Assembly: GCF_000151315.2 (NCBI RefSeq)
Contig: NW_011887296.1
Location: forward strand, 134,643-198,642
DNA: 64,000 nt
From: Capsaspora owczarzaki ATCC 30864
Taxonomy: Eukaryota > Opisthokonta > Filasterea
Reading direction: 5' to 3'
Shown: one piece after another, positions 52,445 through 63,970 of the stretch
Layout of the letters: each line of letters opens with the position of its first letter
Numbering within the stretch: position 1 is the stretch's first letter
Notes under the pieces: model-generated
What the model was told of the DNA's origin: nothing
The model's database searches: none
The model's input: only the letters and a program-made list of their open reading frames with translations
Translations under genes and position numbers: made by a program

Positions 52445-53578
52445 TCAAACCATGGTTGGTTGCCCCGAAGCAGCCGCGTGAGCAGCCGGATCGATTTCCA
52501 TGAATACAGCGTGCCCAACAATGACAAAGATTGAGGCGCCTGAGTGAGGATGGTGCGAGAGGGAGGAAATAGTGAGAATAAACGCACACACACAAACAAC
52601 AAAAAAGGCAAGCCTTCCAGCTCATGGCAACCATACCAAGCACCCAGAATACCGCCGATCCCGCAGATGCAAAGAAGAGGAGAGGAATGCTGACTGTCGC
52701 GACCGCCATGTAGAGGTCTCGCGAAGTATATTCCTTGCCTACGCAAACAAAAAAAAAAAAAAAAAAGAAAAACAATCACAACGATCAGAAACCCCGCGTC
52801 CACCCTCTGATTTCAACACACAAGCCAAACTTGACACTTGCCTCCCACATGAAGAGGTCGTCCCTGGCGCAATGCAATCAGGGCCATGACTGCGATGATG
52901 ACCAGCAGCGACAGGAACAGGGTCGGCGACGTTAATCTGAGCAAATCAGAAGACCAATCCAAGGTTCAGGTTGGAAGTTTCAAAGTGCAAGCGTTGCCTG
53001 ACAGTGACAGAGAGCGACAGAGACAGAGAGCAGACTCGGCGATTTGCAGCCCCAAACCAATGTCACGTCGTCAGGATCAGCAGTTCAGAGAGTACGCAAA
53101 GTAGGATGGAATCGACCACGTCGACAAAGTGTTCCATGCAGTGCGATGATGACGCCGACTCCCCCCCCCTCCGACCTCACCCCGGTTGTTCAGTACATGT
53201 TGCTTTTTGTCTGCTTTACATGCAGTAGATGACGAGCGCCACAAAGATGGCAAAGTAGTTGGCTTGGAAGTGGCTGATGTTGACCCAGAGCCGCGCAGAG
53301 AGGTCGCCCATGCCAGCGGGCCGCGACAGGCGCTTGGCGTTGAGAAACTCAGTCCACGAGCGCGCAGACGGCATCTGGCTGTGCAGCTGCCGTGCCGACT
53401 GTGCGAGGCTTGCGGGCGTCATAAACCCGGGAGCAGGGGCTGCAGATGCATTGTTGGCAGCATTGGCGGCGGTGGTGATGGCGGCGGGGTCGGCGTGCGA
53501 CGTTGTCTGCTGGAAGAGCTGGTCGAGCGAGCCCGACGCGTTCGGCGCACCGCGGAACTTTTCAATAAAGGCCTGCAT
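52445..53578 (-). CDS. PRA1 family protein (prenylated Rab acceptor)
   Basis: Membrane protein of ER/Golgi that binds prenylated Rab GTPases. Exons 53578-53220, 52936-52842, 52738-52637, 52539-52445 join to 216 aa. The PRA1 core is RSWTEFLNAKRLSRPAG, NISHFQANYFAIFVALVIYCI, followed by two hydrophobic hairpins (SPTLFLSLLVIIAVMALIAL, VSIPLLFFASAGSAVFWVLG) and the end SIFVIVGHAVF. Residues 1-75 are Ala/Ser-rich. The second intron has a GC donor (GGAG|GCAAGT, intron start 52841); with it GG|K EYTSRDLYMAVAT is in frame. The last exon encodes only 31 residues. Confidence 0.88.
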
Positions 53579-53765
53579 TGAGTGAATCAAAAATGAAAAA
53601 TGAGGATGAAGGATGATGAGGCTGGAAGACTGTAGGACGAATTCAGCGAATGTAATAATGGAGGAAAAATGGAAAACAGAATCGTACAACAGCAAAAATT
53701 CAACAGCAACCGCAAAATCGACCATCAAGCACGTCAAGAACAACGAACGATTCCCAGGAAACCGT
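53579..53765. other. Intergenic PRA1 / AMFR
   Basis: 187-bp tandem gap on the minus strand that must hold the PRA1 promoter and AMFR 3' UTR. No element recognised. Confidence 0.5.
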
Positions 53766-56700
53766 CTACAAGCGGGGAGAGGTGCTGCCAAGTGTGCGTG
53801 AAAAGTACACGGCTCGGGCGTTGGCCAATTGCTCACGAGTCAGTGGCTCCTCAGTGGGCGGATTGGCCACAGAGTCGCTTGAACTGGCTTCGGCCTGTGG
53901 TGGGGTGGGTTCAGCTGCTGCTGATGCTGATGCTGCTGATGATGCTGCTGCTGCTGGAGGTGGCGCGGAGGTGGATGCGGCACTGCTGGACGCCAGGTTC
54001 GATCGTGTTGGGTACAATGTCTCTGTTGCAGGTGACGCCGACGGGTTTGCGGCCGGTTGAGCGGGCGGTCGAGGCGGTTCGGAGGCACGTGGAAATGGCG
54101 CTGGCGATGTCGGCACCTACATCCGCACAGTAAAAGTCAAAGTCCAATTCACAATTGCAAAAGAAGCCCCCCCCTGTGAAAGTGACTCTTACAGCAACAG
54201 CAGGGCTCGGTGGCTGGGCAACAAGCCGACCAGTAAGAATATTCTCCACGGTTGCTTCGTAGTTTCCCGTGTGCAGCAATTCAGCCTCAAGTTGAGCGGC
54301 CGAAAGTTGGGGGAACATTTCTTGAAGATTTTGCAGCTGTTTCGTTGTCGATTAAGCCCCAAAGAAGCAAAACCAAAAACACAATCAGTCAGTCAGTTCT
54401 GACAAATCTCCCTTCTCCATATCAACTTGACACGTACCAGCGCAGGAGGAACTCGAGGTTGTTGTTGTTGCTGCTGCTGTTGCTGCTGCTGTTGCTGCTG
54501 CTGTTGCTGTTGCTGCGGCGGGAATGGGGTCGGCAGTCGATGCAGCCGCACTGTCGGCGCTGCTTGCGGCTGTTGTTGCGCTGCGTTAAGATTATGCACG
54601 GCGTGTGCATGCCCTTGACCCCAGTCGAAATTAACGGCCACGTCGCCGTGTCCGTGAGCAATATCCAACGAGAGCCGCGGCAACCACGACGCCCACTCGG
54701 GGCCATTGAACTGGTAGCGCGTGTGAGTGAGCTGTGGGTTGGCAGCAGCTGGTCCAGCGGCGGCGGGGCCAGCGGCGGCAGCTCCAACTGTTGGTGCAGC
54801 GGGGTTGCCAAATCCGACGTTATTGCCCGTGTGGGGCCTCAGTCCAGCAGGGAGGGGCCCGCCACCCATGGGACGTTGCATGTGTTGAAAGAAGGCTTGC
54901 GCGGCCGCATTGGCTGCACGTGCCACTGCTTCTTGCTGCTGCTGTTGTTGTTGTTGCTGTTGTGGTTGTGGTTGTTGCTGTTGGTGTTGCTGCTGTTGGT
55001 GTTGCTGCTGTTGATCCGCATTGGGAGGTGCGGCAGCTTCTTGAGCAGGTTGGTCGGCTGGGGCTGGTTGAGGTTGCTGCGGCTGTTGCGGTGATGCATT
55101 TGCGGCAGCTCCAGACTGGGCCAGAATGGGCTGACGGCAGGTCGGACAGTTACCGTGTTCCAGCCACATTCGCAGGCACGCCAGGTGGAAAAAGTGTCCA
55201 CAGGGCAGGCGTTTGGCGCTCGTCATGCCTTCTCGGCAAATGGCACAATCATCGTCATTTTCTCGCAGTTGCTCAGGCGTTGCATCAGGAAAACTAATTT
55301 TCCACAAAGAAATCCAGTGGACCCTAAAAAAGTAAGCTTCCAAGGCACACTTCCTTCGGCTCAAAACGGACGCGACATACCGCTCATCGAGATTGCGCGA
55401 GGCCATGCGGTAGGTGCGGAAGGCCTGGATTTTGCGCTTGATGGTTCGATATGTGGAAACAACAAAGTAGAAAAGAACAAAGGTGACAATATCCAAGCTG
55501 AAGCCATCGAAAAGCTGCAGAGATAAGACGGGTAAGTCAAAGAGGTCATGGATTGCGTCTCAAGCAAAGGGCAAGGTATGCATCATCATTGCCGGGCCTT
55601 ACAAGGAGCTGCACATAGTACACGAGCGTCAGGCCCAATGTCAGAATCTCGCAGCCAAAGTCCAAGTAATAGAGCCGGTTTTGGTTGCTCTGGTCGCTCG
55701 TACCGGCAAGGAGGAAGGCGTACTTGACCAATGTTTGGCAGGTCTCAATCAAGGCAACACAGCCCTTGTTTTCCAAGGCAAAACACACGCGTGTCAGGAA
55801 ACAAAAACATGCGCAATGCAGTGCAAAAGGAGGCGGGGGAGAAGCAAACAGCAAAGCGAGTCCTTGCAAGAAGGCACAAACGCAATACGTACATCAAAGA
55901 TGAGAATCAAAATGAAGATTCTATCATAATGATTCATAGCAGCCCAGCTCCAGGCAATCCAGGTACAATCGACCACGACCACCCCAAGCAATGCCGAAAT
56001 GACCCTGAAGTGGGTAAATTTTGACGTGTTGGGTGCGAATGAGAGCTGTCAGGTCAAACAAGCAAACAAGCAAAAAAAAAAAAAAGAAAGAAAAAAAAAA
56101 GCCAAAAGCAGAAGAAATGTCAGCCCACGCAGTGAATGGCATGCTAACCGATTCCACGTAGCAGAAACTGCAGCCGTACAAACTCGAATCGCAAACGTCC
56201 AACCAAACTGAAAAACTTGAAGAGGCCGACCGTCACAAACCACAAGCCCATCACAAAAACCTCGAGCCACGTTTCCGTCGACGCGCTCAAAAGCATGGTG
56301 ATGAGCATCAACTTGACGGTCAGGAAGTGAGTCATTTCGGAATTGACTTGCTGTCAACAGATAGAGAAACAAACCCGACGAATTGTAAGCCACAAGACGG
56401 TTCCGTACACAAGCTTTGAGTGATGAGACCAAGGATGAACGTTCAGCCCATGTCGTACCATTCGTTCAACAACCCTGAGTCGACCGAACGCGAGGAGTTG
56501 CGCGACATGACCGATCGTGAGCACGGCACAGAGCACCATATTCCATAAAGCCTGTCAACGAACACCAAACCCCAATTGCATCGATAAAAGTGAGTTGTTC
56601 AATGTTTACAATGTCACATGGAGTGAAGAAAAAAAAAAGCCGCCTTGCTTAGAGTCGCACCAACATCAACAATCTCAGAGCACATGCACGGCTTATTGAT

Positions 56701-57345
56701 CGTCTCAACAATTCTCAGCTACGCACCCCCACTTTGATTTGTCAAGATGCGCAAAAACCATCAAAAAAACAAACCACAAAAGCCAACCATCTTGTATCTC
56801 TCTTGTTGAGTGACCAGCACGCGTCGTTCACCCGAAAAGTGGCGCCAACTCAGCACCCGATGACGCGTGAGGGCCGAACGCATTTTTCCCCCTATTCTCT
56901 CGCATGTGCGCCAGGCCGCAAACTGAGGGCATCCCAGGCATGTCCATACAATGCTATTTCGAAAGTACACCTGGAGCCGGCGGGGAAGGCGGGGGCAAGA
57001 GAACCTTCCAAGCCAGTTTTCGAGCTTTGCGCATTTTCACACTCATTTTCACTCACTCTACACTCACTCTCACTCGTCCTCAACTCGCAACTGTGGACTG
57101 ACCGTGCATGCAAGCTCAGAGCTAAAGACGGCACGGACGCCGTTGTCGATGCGCATCGTCCACTCCTTGCGCTCCGTCGGAGGAAGGTTCTCAACAAGCC
57201 AATCATAGTCAAATATCTCCTCCAGTCGCCGCAGTGGCGACGGGTTCAGGTCGCCCATCGCTGCTGAAAAGCCCGTCCAGAACACCAGCCCGAGCCCAGC
57301 AAGCGACAACGCAAAGTACGTCCGGAAACGAATGAAATCCAGCAT
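53766..57345 (-). CDS. AMFR: AMFR/gp78-type ER ubiquitin ligase (TM - RING - CUE)
   Basis: Multi-pass E3 of ER-associated degradation. Exons 57345-57103, 56551-56459, 56350-56180, 56045-55893, 55764-55603, 55514-55381, 55323-54438, 54336-54193, 54116-53766 join to 778 aa. Membrane segments include DFIRFRTYFALSLAGLGLVFW and several after LLAFGRLRVVER. RFEFLSFAPNT matches human RFEYLSFSPTT and fixes the exon 3 donor at 56180. The RING (CAICREGM ... CGHFFHLACLRMWLE ... CPTC) is near 343-382, the conserved ASWLPRLSLDI after a polyQ-rich linker, and the CUE domain (LQEMFPQLSAAQLEAELL) near 615-655. The C-terminal REQLANARAVYFSR vaguely resembles the gp78 p97-binding motif. HRD1 lacks a CUE, which favours AMFR. 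Confidence 0.92.
54461..55018 (-). repeat. Glutamine-coding CAG/CAA tracts in AMFR
   Basis: Two clusters, 54461-54514 (about 18 near-continuous Gln codons) and 54928-55018 (Gln with His and Pro), encode polyQ in the linker between RING and CUE. Confidence 0.9.
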
Positions 57346-57761
57346 TGTGCGTGATGGAGGGGGAAAAAAAAAAAAAACTGAGACTGCGATGCACGCTCAG
57401 AAGGAAGGTCACTTTGAAAAGTGCTCGATTGCGATGCACAAAAACAACGATAACAAGTTCCGCTGCACATAGCAGGCACACAAGACAATAGAAGGAAAGA
57501 ACGAGAAGAACCAGAAGCATCCACTCAAACGAACCACAAACAAACAAACAAACAAAAACAAAAACCACTCAAGCCCCACAAATAGGCAACCGACATCCCA
57601 TGCTAAACGAGCCGCAGCACAAAATCATAGAGAAGGCACAGATTGGGGAAGGCGGGGAGGGGAAGGCGGCGTTTTGTCCACAAACACAGAGCGCAGGGCC
57701 AAAGCACAATTGCGCAGGGACATTCAAGATAATTCAACGAGCAGAAGCCAGAAAAGGACGT
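57346..57761. other. Intergenic AMFR 5' side / PKA regulatory subunit 3' side
   Basis: 416-bp tandem gap on the minus strand. It includes GCTCAGAAGG at 57395-57404 and an AAAC repeat at 57,536-57,563. No gene seen. Confidence 0.5.
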
Positions 57762-58751
57762 TTACACAACCAGCTGGATGTAGCTGTTGTAGGTGGAGAT
57801 ATTTCGTCGCAGGAAGGCTTCGCACGGGCCGAGAACGCGCTCAAAGCGACCACGATCAAGCTTGATGCACTTGAGCGTGCCCTCTGCCACAACGGTGGCA
57901 GCGCGAGGGCGGTTGGTCAAGAGAGCAATCTCGCCTATTTTTTTTCAAAGCACGAGATGTGAGATGAGGAAAAGCGAGGTGGTTTTTTTTTGGGGGGGTG
58001 GTTTTTTTTTTTGGTTTTTTTTTTTTTTTTGGTTGAATGAACAAAATAGCTGCGGAAATGTCTCACCGAAATAATCTGACGGACCCAGTCGTCCTACTTC
58101 AAGGGGCTCGTCTTCGGGATTCTTGCGCTGGAGCACACGCGCCTTGCCCTGACGAACGCGACAAAAGGGGGGTCTCGACGTGAGTATTGGCACAACACGA
58201 GAACTCCCCGACAACAGCGACATGGCAAATTTGTTTACCTCGACAATAATGTAAAAGTCGTTGCCTTCCTCGCCTTGCTTTACAACTTCAACGCCGTTTT
58301 CGACAGTTACGGCCTCCAAGGCATCGGCAACGGTGAGACGCTCCCACTTGTCAAGAGTTTCTGCACAATCCGAGCAAAGGGACCCAGCAAGTCAGGCATA
58401 CAGAATGACAACAAACAACACACCACACCCACGACAAAGCTAAATCCTCGACAAAAAAAAAACCAACCAAGAATCGGCACGCGCTCAAGGAACGACTCGT
58501 ACAACTTGCGCTTGCGCAAAGTGTTGCCCATGAGAATACGGCGATACGAGTTGCGATCAATGGCCCACAGACGGGTGTCAGTCTTGGCTTTAATGGTAGC
58601 AGCTCGAGGAGTGCCATAAATGAGCGCAAGCTCGCCAAAGCTGCCACCGTCGGAGATAGAAGTGATGGGCTGATCACCGGTAGCAGCCACATAGACATCA
58701 ACATCACCAGAATCAATGACGTAAAAGTTGTCACCCTCATCGCCTATTAAC

Positions 58752-58799
<48 letters not shown>

Positions 58800-59474
58800 C
58801 CGTATCCGTTAGCTCCCTACATTCAACCAAAACAAAACCATCGCATGAAAGAAACACAAATCGCCTTGTTCTCGACCATTACCTTGCTGAATAATGACAT
58901 CGCCGGCCTTGTGCTCGACGAGGAACATGGAGTCAAACACATCGCTGCGCTCGTCATCGTCCATATGCGAGAAGAGAATGTTCTTCTTGATGGCCTTTTC
59001 CAGGGCAGCCATGGTCTTGTAGTCCTTCGGTACCACCTTCTTTTCGTAACTCTGGACGTCCTCTTCGGTCATGACGGAGGCAGAGACGGCGCCGCGACGA
59101 CGGAGCGTCTTTGGCGGCGCAAACGCGGGCACGGGTGCCTCAATAGAGTCGCGGCGACCAGTGCTGCTCGAATCGTCGTCAGAGTCCGACTTGGCATCCT
59201 CCTCGGACTCTTCCACAATCTTTGGGGTGGTCAGGGAGAGCGCCGGGGCGGGCTTGATGCTCGAAGTGGCAGCAGCACCAGAAGCAGATGTGGCTGCTAC
59301 TGGCGCTGGCGCTGTGACAGTTCGGCCAGACTTGGCAGAGAGGTGCTGAATGGCGTGCTCGACGAGATCCTTTGGCCGGTCGATGCAGATTTGGACGAGC
59401 AAATCCTTCAAAAACCCGTGGACGTTGTTGGCAGCGAGGTACGCCTCGAGCTCGCGTTGTTCGGCCGAGGACAT
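57762..59474 (-). CDS. PRKAR1A: cAMP-dependent protein kinase regulatory subunit, type I
   Basis: Inhibits the PKA catalytic subunit until cAMP binds. Exons 59474-58883, 58743-58468, 58360-58239, 58148-58067, 57934-57762 join to 414 aa (human RI-alpha 381). A short docking/dimerisation region covers 1-45, followed by a Ser/Ala-rich linker. The inhibitory site RRRGAVS at 125-131 is a pseudosubstrate (Ala at the phospho position), which defines RI rather than [22 protein letters not shown] and two cyclic-nucleotide domains with phosphate-binding cassettes [14 protein letters not shown] and [13 protein letters not shown] follow, ending [13 protein letters not shown] at 107-110 is a possible PKA site. 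The first intron has 45 consecutive U in sense. Confidence 0.96.
58753..58797. repeat. A45 homopolymer in PKA regulatory subunit intron 1
   Basis: 45 A on the plus strand, a 45-U tract in the transcript ending 9 nt before the acceptor at 58744. It is the longest homopolymer I counted. Confidence 0.95.
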
Positions 59475-60005
59475 GGCTTTATTGAGAATTCAGGCAGAAG
59501 AAACGACGGAGAAAAGCCAGCCGGAAGAATCTGAAAAGGACAATCGATGGATGGGACAGCGAAACGCAGCAATGAGTCGATCGAGTTGATTGTTTTTTGT
59601 TTTTTTGGGGTTTTTTTTAAAAAAAAAAAAAAGAAATAATAATAAGAATAATCATCAAAACGGCGATTCAATTGGGGTGTCGTTGGTGTCGTTGGCTGTT
59701 CATTCACGACGCGACCGAGTGCGTTTTTGACTGAAAGCGGAAGACAGAGTCGGAGTGGAGTGAACTCGAGTTGGAATCACGTTGAGTGTGCGATTGAGAA
59801 ATGGGCGAGTTGAGATGGTGACGATTCAAAAAAAAAAAACCAGCAACACTCGAACGACTCCCCCCCCCCCAAAGGGACCAAGAGGACCAAGGGGACCAGA
59901 GGACGAGCGGGAGTGCTTCCAACCACCACTCAAATAACAGAGAGGCACCGAGGTTGGGACGACGGCTGAAACCGACCGCTTGCTGCAAACGAGAAGTGCT
60001 TGGAA

Positions 60006-60044
<39 letters not shown>

Positions 60045-61058
60045 AATGACAATTCAAATCAAACAGAAAGAAGCAAAGAGAGACCAAACGGAAGGGCACT
60101 GCAGGTGAAGAGATAAGCAGACGAGCAAGCAGCAAGCAGCAGTGCGTTGTACGAAAAGACAACAAGCCAACAGTCATCGAGTCAGTGAGGAGAGCCACCT
60201 GGGAAACAGTGTGACGAAGACGACAACCCAAAAAAAAAAAAAAAAAAAAAAAAAAAGCGAATTTGCGTCAAAAAAACAACTGGAAATTTTTCAGTGTGAT
60301 TTTTTTTGGTTGTTTTGTTTAACAGGCCTGTCGAGGTTGTGTGTTTGGTTGTTGGAGAGAGGGAGGCTGGGGGGCGATAAGTAAAAGACACATAACGATG
60401 TGTGTTGGGAAGCGAGGGACTGGGGAAGGGGCGGGCGAGAGAGAGCGAGAGTGTAAAAGCAAAGAGCGAAGAAATCAAAAAAAAAAAAAAAAAAAAAAAA
60501 GACCAACTAACGCGATGCAGAACGAAGAGAAAGGTTGGGGTGGGCAAAGAGAGAGGGAATGGGGAACGAGAGAGCTGAGAAACGAGAAATGCGAAATGAG
60601 AGATCGGAGACGGAGAAAACCGCGGCGGAGGGAAGCAGAGAGAGAGAAAACAAGGATGGAAAAAAAAAAAAAAAAAAGGAAAGAAACACAAGAAAATCAA
60701 CATCAAACCAACCAACAAAGAGAGCAATGAACTCAACGACAAGACAATCTGGGATGACACGGTCAGGCAGAATAGCAAATGAGAAACAAAGCAAACAACA
60801 GCGACAACAAGATAAAAAGTTGAAAGGAACGCAGAGAAGAACAAAAAAAAAATAAATAAAAAAAAACGAAGAGAGAAGAAACCTGATCTCGTCCTAGTCG
60901 ACGTCGTGTTCGACAAGAAGTTGCATTCGTTAAAGCATTCAATGGAGAAATGCCGCGTGGTGCATCCGTGACAGCACAGACAATCAAACAAGCAGAGGCA
61001 GAGGCAAAGGCAAACGAACAGACGAACAGACAAACAACAAACAAACAAAGACACTCAA
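59475..61058. other. 1.6-kb intergenic low-complexity region
   Basis: Between two minus-strand genes. Holds A runs at 60008-60040, 60232-60256, 60478-60500 and 60661-60677, and long GA-rich stretches (60350-60660). Open frames on either strand are only Phe/Ser or Lys/Glu low-complexity. It should contain the PKA-R promoter and the 3' UTR of the next gene; no gene recognised. Confidence 0.6.
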
Positions 61059-62587
61059 TCAACTCATCTCATGATAGGCGGGAACGCGCTGCAAATGACG
61101 AGCAAGAGGCATGTCCAACACAAACTGCGCGACATCTTCAGGTACGCGAAGATCGGGCTGCGGGACGGGTGGGACGAGTCCAAGAAGCGCATCAATGTTG
61201 CTGAGCACAGGTGCCATATCCCACCCCGCCGCCTGCTTGAACCAATCGTCATCGTACCAAAAAGGATCACTGCAATCGACTTCTTCAGCCTCCTCGGTCA
61301 CGCCGAACTTGTCGTAAACCGTGGGACCCGTGGGCCGTGGCGGATGCACGCAGTCGTACGACGCAGGCTTGCGCTCGGGGTACAACCACTCCAAGACGAG
61401 CGTGACACAGTTCCACGCATTCGGTCTGCGGCGATCGACATGGTTGATCAGCCAACGAGCTAGCAGTTCCTCGCGAAGACCGTGCATGTCCTCGTAGTGG
61501 TGAGTTAAACAGTACCGAAGCATGTCAATGCTGGTCGTGGCGCAGTGATCAATGACGTCTTGCGGTGGTCGTACACGCTCGACGACAATCCAATATCGGA
61601 GGAGCATAACCCACACAGCTGATGAGGTGCAAAACTGTGCGCAGTTTATGTTATGCCCCAACAAGGCCGTGGACAGTGTGCTTCCGGACCAGTACCGACC
61701 AACCCGAATCGTCTCCAGCGCGTCAAACAGCTCCAAAATGGAGCCAGTCATGAGCGGGCTCTCAATGTCATCGCAGTACCGAGTGTAGTGGCGCGAGTGC
61801 ATCACCCAGCCAGTCTGTTCACTGCCAGTCCCGCTAGAGAATGACGCGAAATAGGGATCTGAGTCAAGCCAGGAGAGTTTCGCGTCCAGAGGCACACCAG
61901 TCGCAACCAAGTCCATCTGCAGTGTCGGGTCGCGCAGCAGGTCTCCATGAAACGTGAGACGGTCGATGTTGGACTGGCTGATTGAGCACGAGGTTGCTGT
62001 GGCTTCATCGACCATGAAAATGCTAGAAGCATTGCGCTCGGCACGCCGCAGGCAGCGACGTACAAAGCGGGACTTGGTGTCGATGGCGACTCCTCGATGC
62101 GAGAAGCGCGCACGCTCGGCCGACTTGGATGCCACGAACGAAGGAAGCAGACGCCGTCCAACTGCCCAGTTAAACTCGGGGCTCGCGTCCAGTGGATTAA
62201 AGTCGGACTCGCGGTTCACAGGGTGGTTTTGGATAAAGTCATCCAGGGGAAAGTCTGGGATGGATTGTCAAGCAGAGTGATGCGGCAAAGCGAAGGTGAG
62301 TCGTTCGCTTTTGTTTTTGTTTGCGCATTGCGTTGCAGCGTTCAGTCGGTTACCTTCAGATCCATCAAAAATGTCCCACCAAAAAGACAGAGGGGCTCGA
62401 TTGGAATCGGCCGTCTCGACGCCGGAGCTGGAGCCCGAGCTGGACGATGCACGCGCGGTCGTCGCTTCTGAGATGGAGCACGAGGTTTTTGCATGAGGGT
62501 TTTTTGGGTTGTTGTTTACTTTGCAATCGAGCGGTGAATCCACACCTTCACACCGCCAAAAAGCACAGACAGAGGAGAATCATGCAT
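61059..62587 (-). CDS. Unrecognised cytosolic-looking protein, about 447 aa
   Basis: I do not recognise the family. The main exon 62254-61059 is open for 397 codons and has normal codon use. Upstream exons 62467-62354 and 62587-62554 join in phase to an ATG, giving a Ser-rich start and then PLSFWWDIFDGSEDFPLDDF. The protein is Trp/Tyr-rich with many charged residues; notable segments are WVMHSRHYTRYCDDIE, SSAVWVMLLRYWIVVE, NHVDRRRPNAWNCVTLVLEWLYPE, VDCSDPFWYDDDW and a C-terminus ending HEMS. There is no signal peptide or membrane span. The first small exon is inferred only from splice signals and phase; the rest is solid. It starts about 53 bp after the stop of the next gene. Confidence 0.6.
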
Positions 62588-62640
62588 TTCAACGACAAAC
62601 ACGTCAGAACATCGCCATACAGGTCACATTAGACAAACAC

Positions 62641-63970
62641 TCAGGCCGGCGGAACAGGAAGAGTCACAGGTACGCGCAAATCAGCTCGAACCGCGGTTGC
62701 AGCACGGTGTTCGGTACCGCGTGTGATAATGCCAGCGCCAGTGGGGAAGACGTAGTACATCGGTGCAGAGAGCGGCGAATCGTACGGACCAAGCTGGAAA
62801 TAGGACAGATCGAGCAAGTAGGCAGTGCTATTGGAGCCTGGCACAAGCGTCACGGCAAGGATGGTGGCGTTCGCAGCAAACACTCCCGAGCTGGCGACGT
62901 CGAAGCCCAAAAGAGCAAAGCACGAAACGTCGAGAGATCCGCCAGACGCCGCGGAAAAGACCGGCTCGCTGAAGTCGGCACGAACCGTGGCGACACGCAA
63001 AGTGTCAAACGGAGCAAGCACAGTTGTGGTATTCGTGACATTCCACTGAACGAAAGCGAGCTGGAACACTGGCTCAAAGTTGAGCTGCACGGCTTGTGTG
63101 GGCTGGAAGATGGGCTGCTCATTCGCGCCTTCGACGTTCACGGCGGTGGTTGTGATTGTGTCGCCAACGGCAAGTTGCTGACCGAAAGTGACAGTGACAA
63201 CCAAATGCACCTGCAGCTGCGCTTCCTCATACACGACGTTTGTGACATTTCCAGTAACGGGGCCGACCGAGGACGCGGTGGGTTGCAGACGAACAGCAAA
63301 GTTGTTTGGCCACAGGCGCTTGGGACGAATCCAATCCAAACCCACAAACTGCGGAGGCGGAACGGAGGTGCGAACAACTGGATCCGAAAAGACAACCGCC
63401 AGTACCACAGTGCCATTGGTGTTGCTCGTCATTTCCAAAGCAGAGAAGGGCTGGAGCACCGTGACGGCCATTGTAGGCTGCTTGATGAAGGAGAGGACGT
63501 TGTCAGCAGCTGGAGTGTCCAGTTTGGGCGCCTTGTTCAAAACCCACTCGAAGGCCGAGAGCCGCGAAACGCTCAATGGGAACGGTTTCATGATGCGAAG
63601 CATTGAGTAATCCAACTGAGTGCCTCCGGAAGGGGCTACCGGCGCGGACGTGGCCAGTTGCAAAAACATGGGAATGTACGTGTTGAACCGACGGTTGCCA
63701 GTCAACTTCCTGAAGTATTCGTTTTGCGAGTCCGGCATTGTCTGCAGCATGACACGTTCTGAGCGCCGCACAGGCGTGCCAAAGGTCGAGTTCCGTCCGT
63801 AGATCTTGAAGCGCATTGGCGGCAAGGTGGTATTCGACCCTTGATCGACAGATTCCAGCCTGTTGCCGGCGCCGAGCGTAATGGAGCCATCAACCGAAAC
63901 AAGGTGCAGCTCGTCGCCGTAGAACACTGGCTGCTTGTCGAGAGTGGTGAGGAGGAGTGGCGAGATAATC
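62641..63970 (-). CDS. Unrecognised, probably extracellular protein, 3' exon only
   Basis: The last exon of a gene that continues beyond the window. The acceptor TTTTTCAG lies at 63978-63971 and the stop at 62641; about 442 residues are visible. No family recognised. It is rich in Thr/Val/Ser and beta-prone segments with about eight N-glycosylation sequons (for example NTT, NGT, NVT, NAT, NST), which suggests a secreted or cell-surface beta-sandwich protein. PRRSERVMLQTMPDSQ-like and FDTLRVATVRADFSEPVF segments repeat the pattern of strand-rich domains. No transmembrane segment or GPI-like tail is visible at the C-terminus (ends VTLPVPPA). Confidence 0.6.

Noticed and set aside
56147-56180. 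Alternative AMFR exon 3 donor at 56149 (ATCG|GTTAGC)
   Set aside because: It puts the next exon out of frame; the donor at 56180 gives RFEFLSFAPNT, matching gp78.
60182-61054. 290-codon minus-strand frame in the 59.5-61 kb gap
   Set aside because: The translation is Phe/Ser/Leu low-complexity from poly-T and CT tracts, with no splice structure or similarity.
62354-62494. Alternative first exon of the unrecognised gene starting at the ATG at 62494
   Set aside because: It ends in the wrong phase for the main exon, whereas the other frame joins to FDGSEDFPLDDF.
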